A DNA stretch of 64,000 nt from Sphingobacteriia bacterium RIFOXYC2_FULL_35_18 (lineage in GTDB: Bacteria > Bacteroidota > Bacteroidia > Chitinophagales > Chitinophagaceae): positions 773,007 to 837,006 of the forward strand of contig MIAG01000001.1 in the NCBI GenBank assembly GCA_001829005.1, written 5' to 3'. Under the pieces are notes generated by a model. It had not been told where the DNA came from. It ran no database searches and saw only the letters and a list, made by a program, of their open reading frames with translations. The translations under genes and the position numbers were made by a program. Shown here in pieces: positions 44,654 to 53,542 of the stretch (position 1 is its first letter; each line of letters starts with the position of its first letter).

Positions 44654-47600
44654 ATGGCACTACCTTATTTAATAAAACATATTTACAATTTTGGTACGGA
44701 AGAAGTAATCCGTAGGGGCAAGAAAATTCATGCATTGGGTAATGTTGAATTGATTGAGTATGATGACTTGATGGGTAATATTATTTTTAGGGTGAAAGAC
44801 GATGGCTATAGTACTTTTTATAAAGTGCATATCAATCAGTTTAAGGATCCTAAAACCATTTCTTTAAGATGTACTTGTCCTTATAATTTGGCTGAAGTGT
44901 GCAGACACAAAGCAGGTGCTTTATTTCACTTGCAAGATATGTTAGATAAAAACTTGTTGGGGGATAAAGAAACCATTTACGATCAAAAGCATACTACAGT
45001 TAAAATAAAACTCTTGGATCTAAAGTTGATTCGAATGCTCACATCTACGGAGTCTTTCGAAAAAGCCGAAGAATATTTAAGAACTAATAAAGCAAGCATT
45101 TTAGAAGCTAAGAATGAGCGAGTGGTGGCAGAGTTGGATTATGAGAACGAACAATTTAAAGTAGTTCTCCAAAAAAACGAGGAAAGAAATTTCGACACCA
45201 GTTGCACCTGTAACAGTGAAACAGAGCATCCGCTTTGTGTTCATAAGGGAATTGTCTTTTTACAGTTATTTAAAAATCATGGTGCAGCTTATTTTGACAG
45301 CATTAGAAATTGGGATAAAGAAAAGAATAAGTTATTAGCGCTTTATGGTTATTCTTTAGATGATGATATTAAGGGTAAATTTGAATTTACTTATACGGAC
45401 GGAAAACCTTTTCTCCGCGTATTAGATAGCAGTATAAAAAGGGTTGCAGTGGTTGCTGGGATTGAAACAAAGCCCAGAACGCTTGAAATGCAACCAGCTT
45501 TAGAAATAGAAACAGTATCTGATCAAGAAGCTTCTTTAAAAATAGGGTTGGTGATTACTTCTTTTCCTACACAATATCCCAATGTGCAAATAGAAGCTGT
45601 ACAAGGAGAAGCCAATGAGGAATTAACCAAATTCATTAGCAAGACTGTAAAAATAGATCTCACAAAGTTTGTGAATACGGCTGTTTTTTCTGAAGACGAT
45701 AAAATGGTATTGCAGCAATTGCGCAAACTCATGTCTGCGGAAGTGAATCGATATTTGAATCGTAATTCTCCATTTAGTGGTATTTGGGAAAATATTATTC
45801 AACAGCATACAGATGAATTGCCCGAAGAAACCAAGCACTTAATTAATGAATACCTGCATCCAAAACTAAAAAAATTATTTACTGAGTTTGCTGGTTCTCC
45901 TTTTGTGTTTTATTTGCCATCAGGTAAAAGGTTTGTGACAGAGAATTTGCAAGAAGCAGTTTTGTCTGATCATTTTATTCAACCTGAGTTTAGTATTAAT
46001 TATAACAACCAACAATACGAAGTAAGTTGTAATGTTCAGCTGCCAGCTGCTTTAATTTCGATTAGCAATAATGAATGTGAGTCGCCAATGTTTTTTCAAC
46101 ATGGGGCCAATTTTTATATTTGGAAAAAGCCAGAAGACATATTATTGGTTGAGCAATTTTCACCAACTGGTAAGTTGACTATTGCTGAACAAGATTGGTC
46201 AGAAAAATTAACCAGTTTTATTTTACCTATTTCTAAAAATTATCCGGTTCATTTTGCCAATGTTAAAAAAGAAGAAGTAAAAGATGTTAAGCCAGAATTA
46301 AAAATTCTTTTGAAAGAAAAAGGGGAGTACCTTCTTTTTCAACCAGTATTTAATTATAAAGGCTATGATGTTCAGCATACTGATAAAGAAAAAATATTCT
46401 TCCCTATAGCAGATAGGTTGTTGGTCATTCATAGAAATTTAGCTGCTGAACAAGAATTACTTGCTCGAATTGAATCGCTACATTCCGGATTTGTTCGCCC
46501 TGTAGACTCTAATATCCTTGCTTTAAAAGGGAAAGATGTATTGAGGAACAATTGGTTCTTCTTATTTATTGATGCAGTAAAAGAAATGAATATTCCTGTT
46601 TTTGGATTTGAAGCATTGAAAAATTTCAGATTTAATACAGCAAAACCATCTACTAAAATATTTATCAGTAGCAATACAGATTGGTTTGATGCCAAAATTG
46701 AAATTCAATTTGGCGAGCAAAAAGTAACGGTTGATGATGTTAAAAAAGCATTGGCTAATAAACAACAATTCGTACAATTAACAGATGGTACCCTGGGTAT
46801 TTTACCTGAAGAATGGGTGAAGAAATATTCTTTACTGTTTAGAGTAGGAGAAGGTAAGGCGGGTAATATGAAACTCAGCAAATACCACTTTAGTGTAATT
46901 GAGGAATTGTATTTGCAAAGAGATGAAGAAGAATTGTTTTTTCAGTTAGAAGAGAAATATGAGCGTCTAAAAGACAATCATGAAATTAAGCCAGTTCCGG
47001 CTCCTGCGCATTTGCAATCTATCCTTAGGCCATATCAAGAAAGTGGATTTCAATGGTTGAATTATTTACGCGAAGTACAGTGGGGTGGAATTTTAGCCGA
47101 TGATATGGGTTTGGGTAAAACCATTCAAGCACTTTGCTTTTTACATCATCTAAAGACAGAAAATGGAAGCTTGAAGGCTTTAGTAGTTTGTCCTACAACC
47201 TTGATGTTTAACTGGCAGAATGAGATTAAAAAATTTACTCCTGATATTAGTTTTTATATACACCATGGCGGTGCTAGGCTAAAAGATGGCATTAGTAATA
47301 AAGCTTTTGACGTAATTATTACCACTTATGGTACTTTGAGAAGTGATATCAAGCAGTTTGTAGAAGTTTCTTTTGACTATGTTATTCTTGATGAAAGTCA
47401 GGCTATCAAAAATCCTGGAAGCAAAGTAACCAAAGCTGCTTCTTTACTTAAAGCAAAGAGTCGATTGTGTTTAAGTGGAACACCATTACAGAATAATACT
47501 TTTGATATTTATGCACAGATGAATTTCTTAAACCCAGGTATGCTGGGTAGTATGGAATTCTTTAAGCAAGAATTTTCTATTCCTATTGATAAGTTTGGAG

Positions 47601-48412
47601 AAAAAGAGCAAAAAGACCATTTGCGAAAGTTGCTATATCCATTCATCCTAAGAAGAACGAAGGAACAAGTAGCCAAAGACCTACCAGAAAAACAAGAGAT
47701 GGTTCTCTTTTGTGAAATGGGCCAAGAGCAAAGGAAAATTTATGAAGCGTACAGAAATGATTATCGAGATAAAATTTTGGGAGTTGTAGAAAATCAAGGA
47801 ATACAAAAATCGCAATTAACCATTTTACAAGGCTTGATGAAACTTCGTCAAATTTGTGATAGCCCTGCTATAGTAAAAGAAGAAGAGCGATATCCAAATG
47901 TTTCTGTAAAGTTGGAAGAATTGGGTAGAGAAATCACCGAGAATATCAGTAATCATAAGGCCTTAGTATTTTCTCAGTTTTTGGGAATGCTTGCGTTGAT
48001 TAAAGAGAAAATGAAGGAATTAGGGGTTGATTATGAATATTTTGATGGAAGTAGTACAGTAGCTGAAAGAGAACGTGCCATTCAACGTTTTCAAAATGAC
48101 GACAATTGCAGGGTGTTTTTGATTTCACTTAAGGCAGGAGGAGTAGGACTTAACCTTACTGCTGCAGATTATGTTTACATAGTTGATCCATGGTGGAATC
48201 CTGCTGTAGAACAACAAGCCATTGACCGTACTCACCGAATTGGGCAGACTAAAAATATTTTCGCATACAGAATGATATGTACCGATACAGTAGAAGATAA
48301 GATTCTTAAATTGCAAGAACGAAAAAGAAATCTTGCTCGAGAAGTAATAACAGACGATGAAGGGTTTATAAAAACCTTAACTAAGGAAGACGTGGAGTAC
48401 CTATTCAGTTAA
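44654..48412 (+). CDS. SNF2-family helicase with two SWIM zinc fingers
   Basis: 1252 residues. Two SWIM fingers lie in the N-terminal part: Cys73-x-Cys75 with Cys83-x-His85, and Cys184-x-Cys186 with Cys195-x-His197. A long middle region of unknown fold (about 220-780) follows. The SNF2 ATPase has GILADDMGLGKTIQAL (Walker A, 817-823), VILDESQAIKNP (DEAx box as DESQ), LSGTPLQNN, and the C-terminal lobe with SLKAGGVGLNLTAADYV and DRTHRIGQ. It is likely a DNA translocase that removes proteins from DNA or remodels complexes. Its 5' leader has a hairpin TTGGCC / GGCCGA with a T6 loop after a -7 box at 44615-44622. Confidence 0.92.
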   Translation: MALPYLIKHIYNFGTEEVIRRGKKIHALGNVELIEYDDLMGNIIFRVKDDGYSTFYKVHINQFKDPKTISLRCTCPYNLAEVCRHKAGALFHLQDMLDKNLLGDKETIYDQKHTTVKIKLLDLKLIRMLTSTESFEKAEEYLRTNKASILEAKNERVVAELDYENEQFKVVLQKNEERNFDTSCTCNSETEHPLCVHKGIVFLQLFKNHGAAYFDSIRNWDKEKNKLLALYGYSLDDDIKGKFEFTYTDGKPFLRVLDSSIKRVAVVAGIETKPRTLEMQPALEIETVSDQEASLKIGLVITSFPTQYPNVQIEAVQGEANEELTKFISKTVKIDLTKFVNTAVFSEDDKMVLQQLRKLMSAEVNRYLNRNSPFSGIWENIIQQHTDELPEETKHLINEYLHPKLKKLFTEFAGSPFVFYLPSGKRFVTENLQEAVLSDHFIQPEFSINYNNQQYEVSCNVQLPAALISISNNECESPMFFQHGANFYIWKKPEDILLVEQFSPTGKLTIAEQDWSEKLTSFILPISKNYPVHFANVKKEEVKDVKPELKILLKEKGEYLLFQPVFNYKGYDVQHTDKEKIFFPIADRLLVIHRNLAAEQELLARIESLHSGFVRPVDSNILALKGKDVLRNNWFFLFIDAVKEMNIPVFGFEALKNFRFNTAKPSTKIFISSNTDWFDAKIEIQFGEQKVTVDDVKKALANKQQFVQLTDGTLGILPEEWVKKYSLLFRVGEGKAGNMKLSKYHFSVIEELYLQRDEEELFFQLEEKYERLKDNHEIKPVPAPAHLQSILRPYQESGFQWLNYLREVQWGGILADDMGLGKTIQALCFLHHLKTENGSLKALVVCPTTLMFNWQNEIKKFTPDISFYIHHGGARLKDGISNKAFDVIITTYGTLRSDIKQFVEVSFDYVILDESQAIKNPGSKVTKAASLLKAKSRLCLSGTPLQNNTFDIYAQMNFLNPGMLGSMEFFKQEFSIPIDKFGEKEQKDHLRKLLYPFILRRTKEQVAKDLPEKQEMVLFCEMGQEQRKIYEAYRNDYRDKILGVVENQGIQKSQLTILQGLMKLRQICDSPAIVKEEERYPNVSVKLEELGREITENISNHKALVFSQFLGMLALIKEKMKELGVDYEYFDGSSTVAERERAIQRFQNDDNCRVFLISLKAGGVGLNLTAADYVYIVDPWWNPAVEQQAIDRTHRIGQTKNIFAYRMICTDTVEDKILKLQERKRNLAREVITDDEGFIKTLTKEDVEYLFS

Positions 48413-48528
48413 GGCTTTCACCGATTTGATTCATATTGTTTCCCATTATCACGATAGCTTGCCATTAAAATTATTAATCAAGTGTTTTGCTTGGTTCCAT
48501 TTTAGCTTTGGCTTTTAAAAATTGATTT

Positions 48529-51366
48529 ATGCGTTTACTATTATTGGTGTTGAGTATTTTCTCTGGTGTTGCTTTAATGGCACAAAGTACAGCTACCCTA
48601 AAGGGGAAGTTGGTAGACAGTGTTGGCAAGCAAGCACTTAAAGATGCTTCCATTACCGTTTTAGAAGCCAAAGATTCTACATTGGATGTATTTGGATTAG
48701 CCAAAGCAGATGGAAGTTTTGTAGTTGAAAAAATTTCCTTTGGCGAAATGATTGTAATGATCAAATTTCAGGGATATGAAGCTTATTCAAAAAAGATCAA
48801 CTTCTCTAAGACTAATGCATCGGTAGATTTGGGTACTATATATTTACGATTGGCTGCAAATGATTTAGGTGAAGTTACTGTTACACAATCTCCCATTTCT
48901 ATAAAAAAAGATACCGTTCAATTTAATGCTTCCAGTTTTAAAACTAAGCCCAATGCTGTTTTAGAAGATTTATTAAAAAAATTGCCTGGTGTTCAGGTTG
49001 AAGCAGATGGAACCGTTAAAGCACAAGGTGAAAATGTACAAAGAGTATTAGTGGATGGTAAACGATTTTTTGGAGATGATCCAAAATTGGCCACCAAGAA
49101 CTTGCCTCCTGATATGATTGATAAAATTCAAGTTTTTGATGCGCTCAATGACCAAAGTGCTTTTACGGGTTTTGATGATGGAAATAGAATAAAGACCATC
49201 AATATCACTACTAAAAAAGATAAGCGCAAAGGATATTTCGGAAGAGCTGTATTGGGTGGAGGATCAGATTCAGAAGAAGGCCGTTATGATAATAGTGTAA
49301 ACTTGAGTTATTTTAATGGGGATCGTCAACTTACGTTTACAGGTCAGGCCAATAATGTAAACAAGCAAAATTTTGGTGCACAAGATTTGTTTGGCGGAGG
49401 TGGTGGTGGAGGCGGAAGAACCATCGTGGTTGCAGGTGGCGGTAGAGGCGGTGCAGGCGGCGCTACTAATAATAGCGGAGGCATAATTAGAACTTTAGCT
49501 GCTGGTTTAAACTATAAAGATATTTGGGGTAAAAAAACAGAAGTGTCTGGTAGTTATTTCTTTAACGATATGCAAACAGTTCGAGAACAAAATAGCTATA
49601 CCCAAAATTTGATTCCAGGAAATCCTGATTCATCCATCTTCAATTCTCAACTAAATAATTCTATTACAAAAAATCAGAACCATCGGATCAATTTCAATAT
49701 TGAACACCAATTTGATTCTTCTAATTCTTTAATTATAAGACCCAATATTAGTTTTCAAGAAACATCATCCGCCACAGACGTAACTACTTTTTCTACAAGA
49801 GGTACCAGTAAGAATTTGAATAATTCTATTGCATCTACTGATAGAAACAATAGTGGCTACAATGCTAGCTTGGAAGCAACATTTAGACACCGATTTAAGA
49901 AGAAAGGAAGAACCTATTCAATTGCTTTTAATCCTGGCCAAAGTGTTAATGATGGAACAACTTCTAACTATTCCATCAATAACTTCTTTAATACAGCTAC
50001 TCCTTATGCGGATACCATTAATCAAGTTGGTATAACTAATAGAGATAGCAAAACCATGAATGCTACATTCTCTTATACAGAACCCATAGGTAAAAATCAG
50101 ATTATTGAATTTAACTACAACTATAATTCGAACGTAAATAATTCAGGCACGCAAACATTTGCCTACAATAAAGCGAATGGTCAATATGATATTGTAGTTC
50201 CTAATTTGACCAACGTTTTTGAAAATACATTTAATTCAAATAGAATAACATTGAATTATCGTTTGCAAAATGCGAAGTATAATTTCAGTATAGGTTCAGG
50301 AATTCAAACCGGAGATTTAATTAGTAAAAACTTAAGTAAAGACAGTTCTATTACACAGAACTTTGTCAATTTCTTTCCTACCATGAATTTTCGCTACGAC
50401 TTCTCTAGAACGAAGAATTTAAGAATTTTTTATAATGGAAGAACCGGTCAACCTACTGCACAACAGTTGCAGCCTGTAGTTGACAATTCAAATCCTTTGA
50501 ACATTACAACGGGTAATCCAAATTTGAAGCAACAATTCATTCATACTTTCCGCATATTATTCAATTCATTTGATGTTGTTTCTCAGAAATTATTTTTTGC
50601 AACTATCAATGCAAACTTTACCGCAAACGACATTCAAAATTCAACTACTTACTTGCCAAATGGTGCACAGTTTACCAGACCGGTTAATTTAAGTGGAACC
50701 TATAATATCAATGGATTTTTGAATTATGGATTCCCTTTAAAGAAACCTAAGAGCAATATCAATTTAGGTGTTAATTTAAGCAACAGTCAAAGTCAAACCC
50801 TAGTGAATAACTTGAGTAATTATACCCGAAATACTACTGCTGGTTTTAACGCATCTTGGACTACCAATATTAAAGAGGGCTTCGACATGAATTTCTCATC
50901 TAATTCTAGTTTTAGCTTTGCTCGTTATACATTACAGCCACAGCAGAATGGTGATTTCTTTACCCAAACTTTTGTAGCAGAGCCAACTATTTATACTAAG
51001 TCTGGTTGGGTGTTTTCGACTGATTTCAGATATATCAAAAATACAGGTAGAGCAGAGGGCTTCAATACGAATATTCCATTATGGAGTGCAAGTATTGCCA
51101 AGCAATTATTCAAGAAAAAAGAGGGCGAATTAAAGTTCTATGTATTTGACTTGCTGAACCAAAACCAGAGTTTAACTAGGAACGTTACTGGTAATACCAT
51201 ACAAGACGTTTCTACTGTTGTTTTGAAAAGGTACTTCATGATCAGCTTTACCTATAACCTGAGAAGTTTTGGTGCTCCTGCTGCCAATCAACAAAGAGGG
51301 CCAATGCAAATTTTTAGAGGTGCTCCTGGCCAAGGAATGCAAATGATGCGGAATTTCAGGCAGTAA
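48529..51366 (+). CDS. Outer-membrane beta-barrel protein, TonB-receptor-like
   Basis: 945 residues with a signal peptide (MRLLLLVLSIFSGVALMAQS). A carboxypeptidase-like regulatory domain (about 22-105) and a plug-like region (GVQVEADGTVKAQGENVQRV, DMIDKIQVFDA) precede a large barrel of the OMP_b-brl_3 type. A Gly-rich loop (about 289-316, with nine Gly in a row broken only by one residue) lies early in the barrel. The C-terminus is Gln/Arg/Met-rich rather than a plain closing strand. No TonB box is obvious. A -7 box TAGCTTTG at 48503-48510 lies 19 bases upstream of the ATG. The ligand is unknown. Confidence 0.85.
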   Translation: MRLLLLVLSIFSGVALMAQSTATLKGKLVDSVGKQALKDASITVLEAKDSTLDVFGLAKADGSFVVEKISFGEMIVMIKFQGYEAYSKKINFSKTNASVDLGTIYLRLAANDLGEVTVTQSPISIKKDTVQFNASSFKTKPNAVLEDLLKKLPGVQVEADGTVKAQGENVQRVLVDGKRFFGDDPKLATKNLPPDMIDKIQVFDALNDQSAFTGFDDGNRIKTINITTKKDKRKGYFGRAVLGGGSDSEEGRYDNSVNLSYFNGDRQLTFTGQANNVNKQNFGAQDLFGGGGGGGGRTIVVAGGGRGGAGGATNNSGGIIRTLAAGLNYKDIWGKKTEVSGSYFFNDMQTVREQNSYTQNLIPGNPDSSIFNSQLNNSITKNQNHRINFNIEHQFDSSNSLIIRPNISFQETSSATDVTTFSTRGTSKNLNNSIASTDRNNSGYNASLEATFRHRFKKKGRTYSIAFNPGQSVNDGTTSNYSINNFFNTATPYADTINQVGITNRDSKTMNATFSYTEPIGKNQIIEFNYNYNSNVNNSGTQTFAYNKANGQYDIVVPNLTNVFENTFNSNRITLNYRLQNAKYNFSIGSGIQTGDLISKNLSKDSSITQNFVNFFPTMNFRYDFSRTKNLRIFYNGRTGQPTAQQLQPVVDNSNPLNITTGNPNLKQQFIHTFRILFNSFDVVSQKLFFATINANFTANDIQNSTTYLPNGAQFTRPVNLSGTYNINGFLNYGFPLKKPKSNINLGVNLSNSQSQTLVNNLSNYTRNTTAGFNASWTTNIKEGFDMNFSSNSSFSFARYTLQPQQNGDFFTQTFVAEPTIYTKSGWVFSTDFRYIKNTGRAEGFNTNIPLWSASIAKQLFKKKEGELKFYVFDLLNQNQSLTRNVTGNTIQDVSTVVLKRYFMISFTYNLRSFGAPAANQQRGPMQIFRGAPGQGMQMMRNFRQ

Positions 51367-51395
51367 ATGTTAACTAATCTGGAATTTCAGTTTTA

Positions 51396-51428
51396 TTGCC
51401 CTTTGTATTTCAAAGAATTGTAAATTTG
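51396..51428 (+). promoter_or_regulatory. Promoter of the arginine operon leader
   Basis: TTG (51396-51398), 22-base spacer, TAAATTTG (51421-51428), an exact -7 match. Predicted start is near 51435, ten bases before the ATG of the leader peptide and about 220 bases before the first enzyme gene. Confidence 0.6.
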
Positions 51429-51444
51429 CATTTCATTTGAAACA

Positions 51445-51552
51445 ATGGTAGCAAGCATTACATTCAATTCATACGCTAACAACTGTTCGTATTTTACGGA
51501 ACAGTTGCTGATACCATTCATCGTATTACCGAGGCCGCGACGTGGTTTCTGA
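51445..51552 (+). CDS. Putative arginine-operon leader peptide
   Basis: Thirty-five codons, ATG at 51445 to TGA at 51550-51552, starting MVASITFNSY and ending PRPRRGF. Three of the last six residues are Arg, coded AGG (51532-51534), CGA and CGT (51538-51543), placed right before the stop. The stop codon lies in the 5' arm of a strong hairpin. Position (between a promoter and the arg genes) and the Arg run near the 3' end match the layout of ribosome-mediated attenuators. Only three Arg codons are present, so it is a plausible but unproven sensor. Confidence 0.5.
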   Translation: MVASITFNSYANNCSYFTEQLLIPFIVLPRPRRGF

Positions 51553-51629
51553 TAGGACGAGCAACTGGCACTTGCCCCTATCAGTGAAAATTTCTCCGAA
51601 AAATTGGTCAGGGCTTTAAGCTATCTTTT
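51480..51629 (+). promoter_or_regulatory. Candidate attenuator structure upstream of the arg operon
   Basis: Hairpin 1: CAACTGTTC (51480-51488) with GAACAGTTG (51499-51507), within the leader ORF. Hairpin 2: CTGATAGG (51549-51556) with CCTATCAG (51577-51584), with an inner GCAA/TTGC stem. CTGATA also occurs at 51508-51513, so the 3' arm of hairpin 2 has two possible partners. A weaker alternative stem GCCC (51574-51577) with GGGC (51611-51614) precedes a T5 run at 51625-51629. The competing pairings are what an attenuator needs. Confidence 0.5.
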
Positions 51630-51653
51630 TACTCTTATAATTATACAAATACG

Positions 51654-52328
51654 TTGGAACAGTCAATTATTGTTCGTGTAGCAACTGCTAATGATATTCA
51701 TTATGCAACTACCATTACAGATGAAATGGAAGCTTCTGCAAAAGCACGTGGTACAGGTATTGCCAAAAGAAGCCCTGATTATGTTGCCAATAAAATGCGC
51801 GAAGGAAAAGCAGTTATTGCGCTAGAACCCAATGGTAAATGGGTGGGTTTTTGTTATATAGAAGTTTGGGGCCATGAACAGTTTGTAGCTAATAGTGGAT
51901 TAATTGTTTCTCCATCATATAGAAAGAGTGGAGTAGCTAAACAAATTAAGCAGACCATTTTTAATTTATCAAGAAAAAATTATCCATCAGCCAAAATATT
52001 CGGATTAACTACTGGCTTGGCCGTTATGAAAATTAACAGTGAGCTGGGTTATGAGCCCGTTACTTATAGTGAACTAACAGATGATGAAGAGTTCTGGGCT
52101 GGCTGCAAGAGCTGTGTGAATTATGATATTTTAATGAGTAAGGATCGAAAAAATTGCATGTGTACTGCTATGCTTTACGATCCTGCAGATCATTATGAAC
52201 CCGCAGAAACCATTGCCGATTTCAAACAAAACTCAAAGTTATACGAACGTTTCATGAAAGTGAAGCAGAGTAAATTATTGAAGTGGTTTAGGAAAAAGAC
52301 TTCTAAAAATTATTTTGTTCAATTTTAA
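51654..52328 (+). CDS. GNAT-family N-acyltransferase, probable first enzyme of arginine synthesis
   Basis: 224 residues from a TTG start (MEQSIIVRV); no ATG fits before the GNAT fold. The acyl-CoA-binding segment is VSPSYRKSGVAKQIKQ (residues 86-101). A C-terminal extension has Cys151, Cys154, Cys168 and Cys170 (AGCKSC and NCMC), a possible zinc site not found in standard ArgA. Position at the head of an arg operon without argA or argJ suggests it acylates glutamate with acetyl- or succinyl-CoA. The next enzymes suggest succinyl. The first Met inside the domain would be too late to be the start. Confidence 0.8.
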   Translation: MEQSIIVRVATANDIHYATTITDEMEASAKARGTGIAKRSPDYVANKMREGKAVIALEPNGKWVGFCYIEVWGHEQFVANSGLIVSPSYRKSGVAKQIKQTIFNLSRKNYPSAKIFGLTTGLAVMKINSELGYEPVTYSELTDDEEFWAGCKSCVNYDILMSKDRKNCMCTAMLYDPADHYEPAETIADFKQNSKLYERFMKVKQSKLLKWFRKKTSKNYFVQF

Positions 52329-52339
52329 ATGCAGTAATC

Positions 52340-53542
52340 ATGCAATCAAAAAAATTGGTATTGGGTTTTAGTGGCGGATTAGACACCACTTATTGCGCCA
52401 TTTATTTGTCTCAGGAAAAAGGATTTGAAGTACATAGTGTAATTGTAAATACTGGCGGCTTTACTGAAGATGAATTAGTGCATATTGAGAAACATGCTTA
52501 TGCCCTAGGTGTTAAAACACATACTACTATCAACGCTGTAAAAAGCTATTATGATAGCATTGTAAAATACCTGATTTATGGTAATGTATTAAAGAATAAT
52601 ACTTATCCACTAAGTGTAAGTGCAGAAAGGCTGAGTCAGGCAATGCATATAGCAGAACATGCTAAAAAAATGAATGCAATCGCTGTTGCACATGGTAGTA
52701 CAGGTGCCGGTAACGACCAAGTAAGATTTGATATGATATTTAATATCATGATTCCTGGTATAGAAATTATTACCCCCATTCGCGATTTACAATTAAGCAG
52801 GGAAGCAGAGATTGAATACCTGAAAGCAAAAGGGGTTCAAATGAATTTTGAAAAAGCGGCTTATTCTATCAATAAAGGACTTTGGGGTACTAGTGTAGGT
52901 GGTAAAGAAACTTTGTATTCAAAAGGTTTATTGCCAGAAACAGCTTGGCCCACTCAGGTTACCAAAACTGGAGAAGAGGAAATCAAGATTCATTTTGAAA
53001 AAGGAGCCATTACTTGGGTCAATAACCAGCACTTCACCCATCCATCTCATGCCATTCAATATATACAGTCTTTGGCTGCGCCTTATGGAATAGGGAGAGA
53101 TATTCATGTTGGAGACACCATCATTGGAATTAAAGGAAGGGTTGGATTTGAGGCTGCTGCTCCAATGGTGATTATTAAAGCGCATCACGCTTTAGAAAAA
53201 CATGTATTAACCAAGTGGCAACTCAATTGGAAAGATCAGTTGGCGCAGTTTTATGGAAACTGGTTGCACGAAGGTCAAATGATGGATCCAGTGATGAGAA
53301 ATATAGAAGCGTTTTTAGAAGACACACAAGAACATGTAACAGGTTCTGTATATGTTCAATTACTGCCTTATAGATTCCAGATTATTGGTATTGAATCTGA
53401 GTACGATTTAATGAGTAGTAAGTTTGGAAAATATGGAGAAATGAATAATGGTTGGACAGGCAATGATGTAAGAGGGTTCTCAAAAATTTTTGGAAACCAA
53501 ACGGCTATTTATCACAATATTAAAAACGCATCCAATGATTAA
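52340..53542 (+). CDS. argG: Argininosuccinate synthase
   Basis: 400 residues; joins citrulline and aspartate using ATP. The N-terminal ATP loop is GFSGGLDTTYCAIYL. The second signature reads HGSTGAGNDQVRFD, where most enzymes have GCTGKGNDQVRFE, a Bacteroidota-type variant. Being second in the operon, ahead of argC, is common in this phylum. The stop overlaps the argC start by 8 bases. Confidence 0.96.
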   Translation: MQSKKLVLGFSGGLDTTYCAIYLSQEKGFEVHSVIVNTGGFTEDELVHIEKHAYALGVKTHTTINAVKSYYDSIVKYLIYGNVLKNNTYPLSVSAERLSQAMHIAEHAKKMNAIAVAHGSTGAGNDQVRFDMIFNIMIPGIEIITPIRDLQLSREAEIEYLKAKGVQMNFEKAAYSINKGLWGTSVGGKETLYSKGLLPETAWPTQVTKTGEEEIKIHFEKGAITWVNNQHFTHPSHAIQYIQSLAAPYGIGRDIHVGDTIIGIKGRVGFEAAAPMVIIKAHHALEKHVLTKWQLNWKDQLAQFYGNWLHEGQMMDPVMRNIEAFLEDTQEHVTGSVYVQLLPYRFQIIGIESEYDLMSSKFGKYGEMNNGWTGNDVRGFSKIFGNQTAIYHNIKNASND

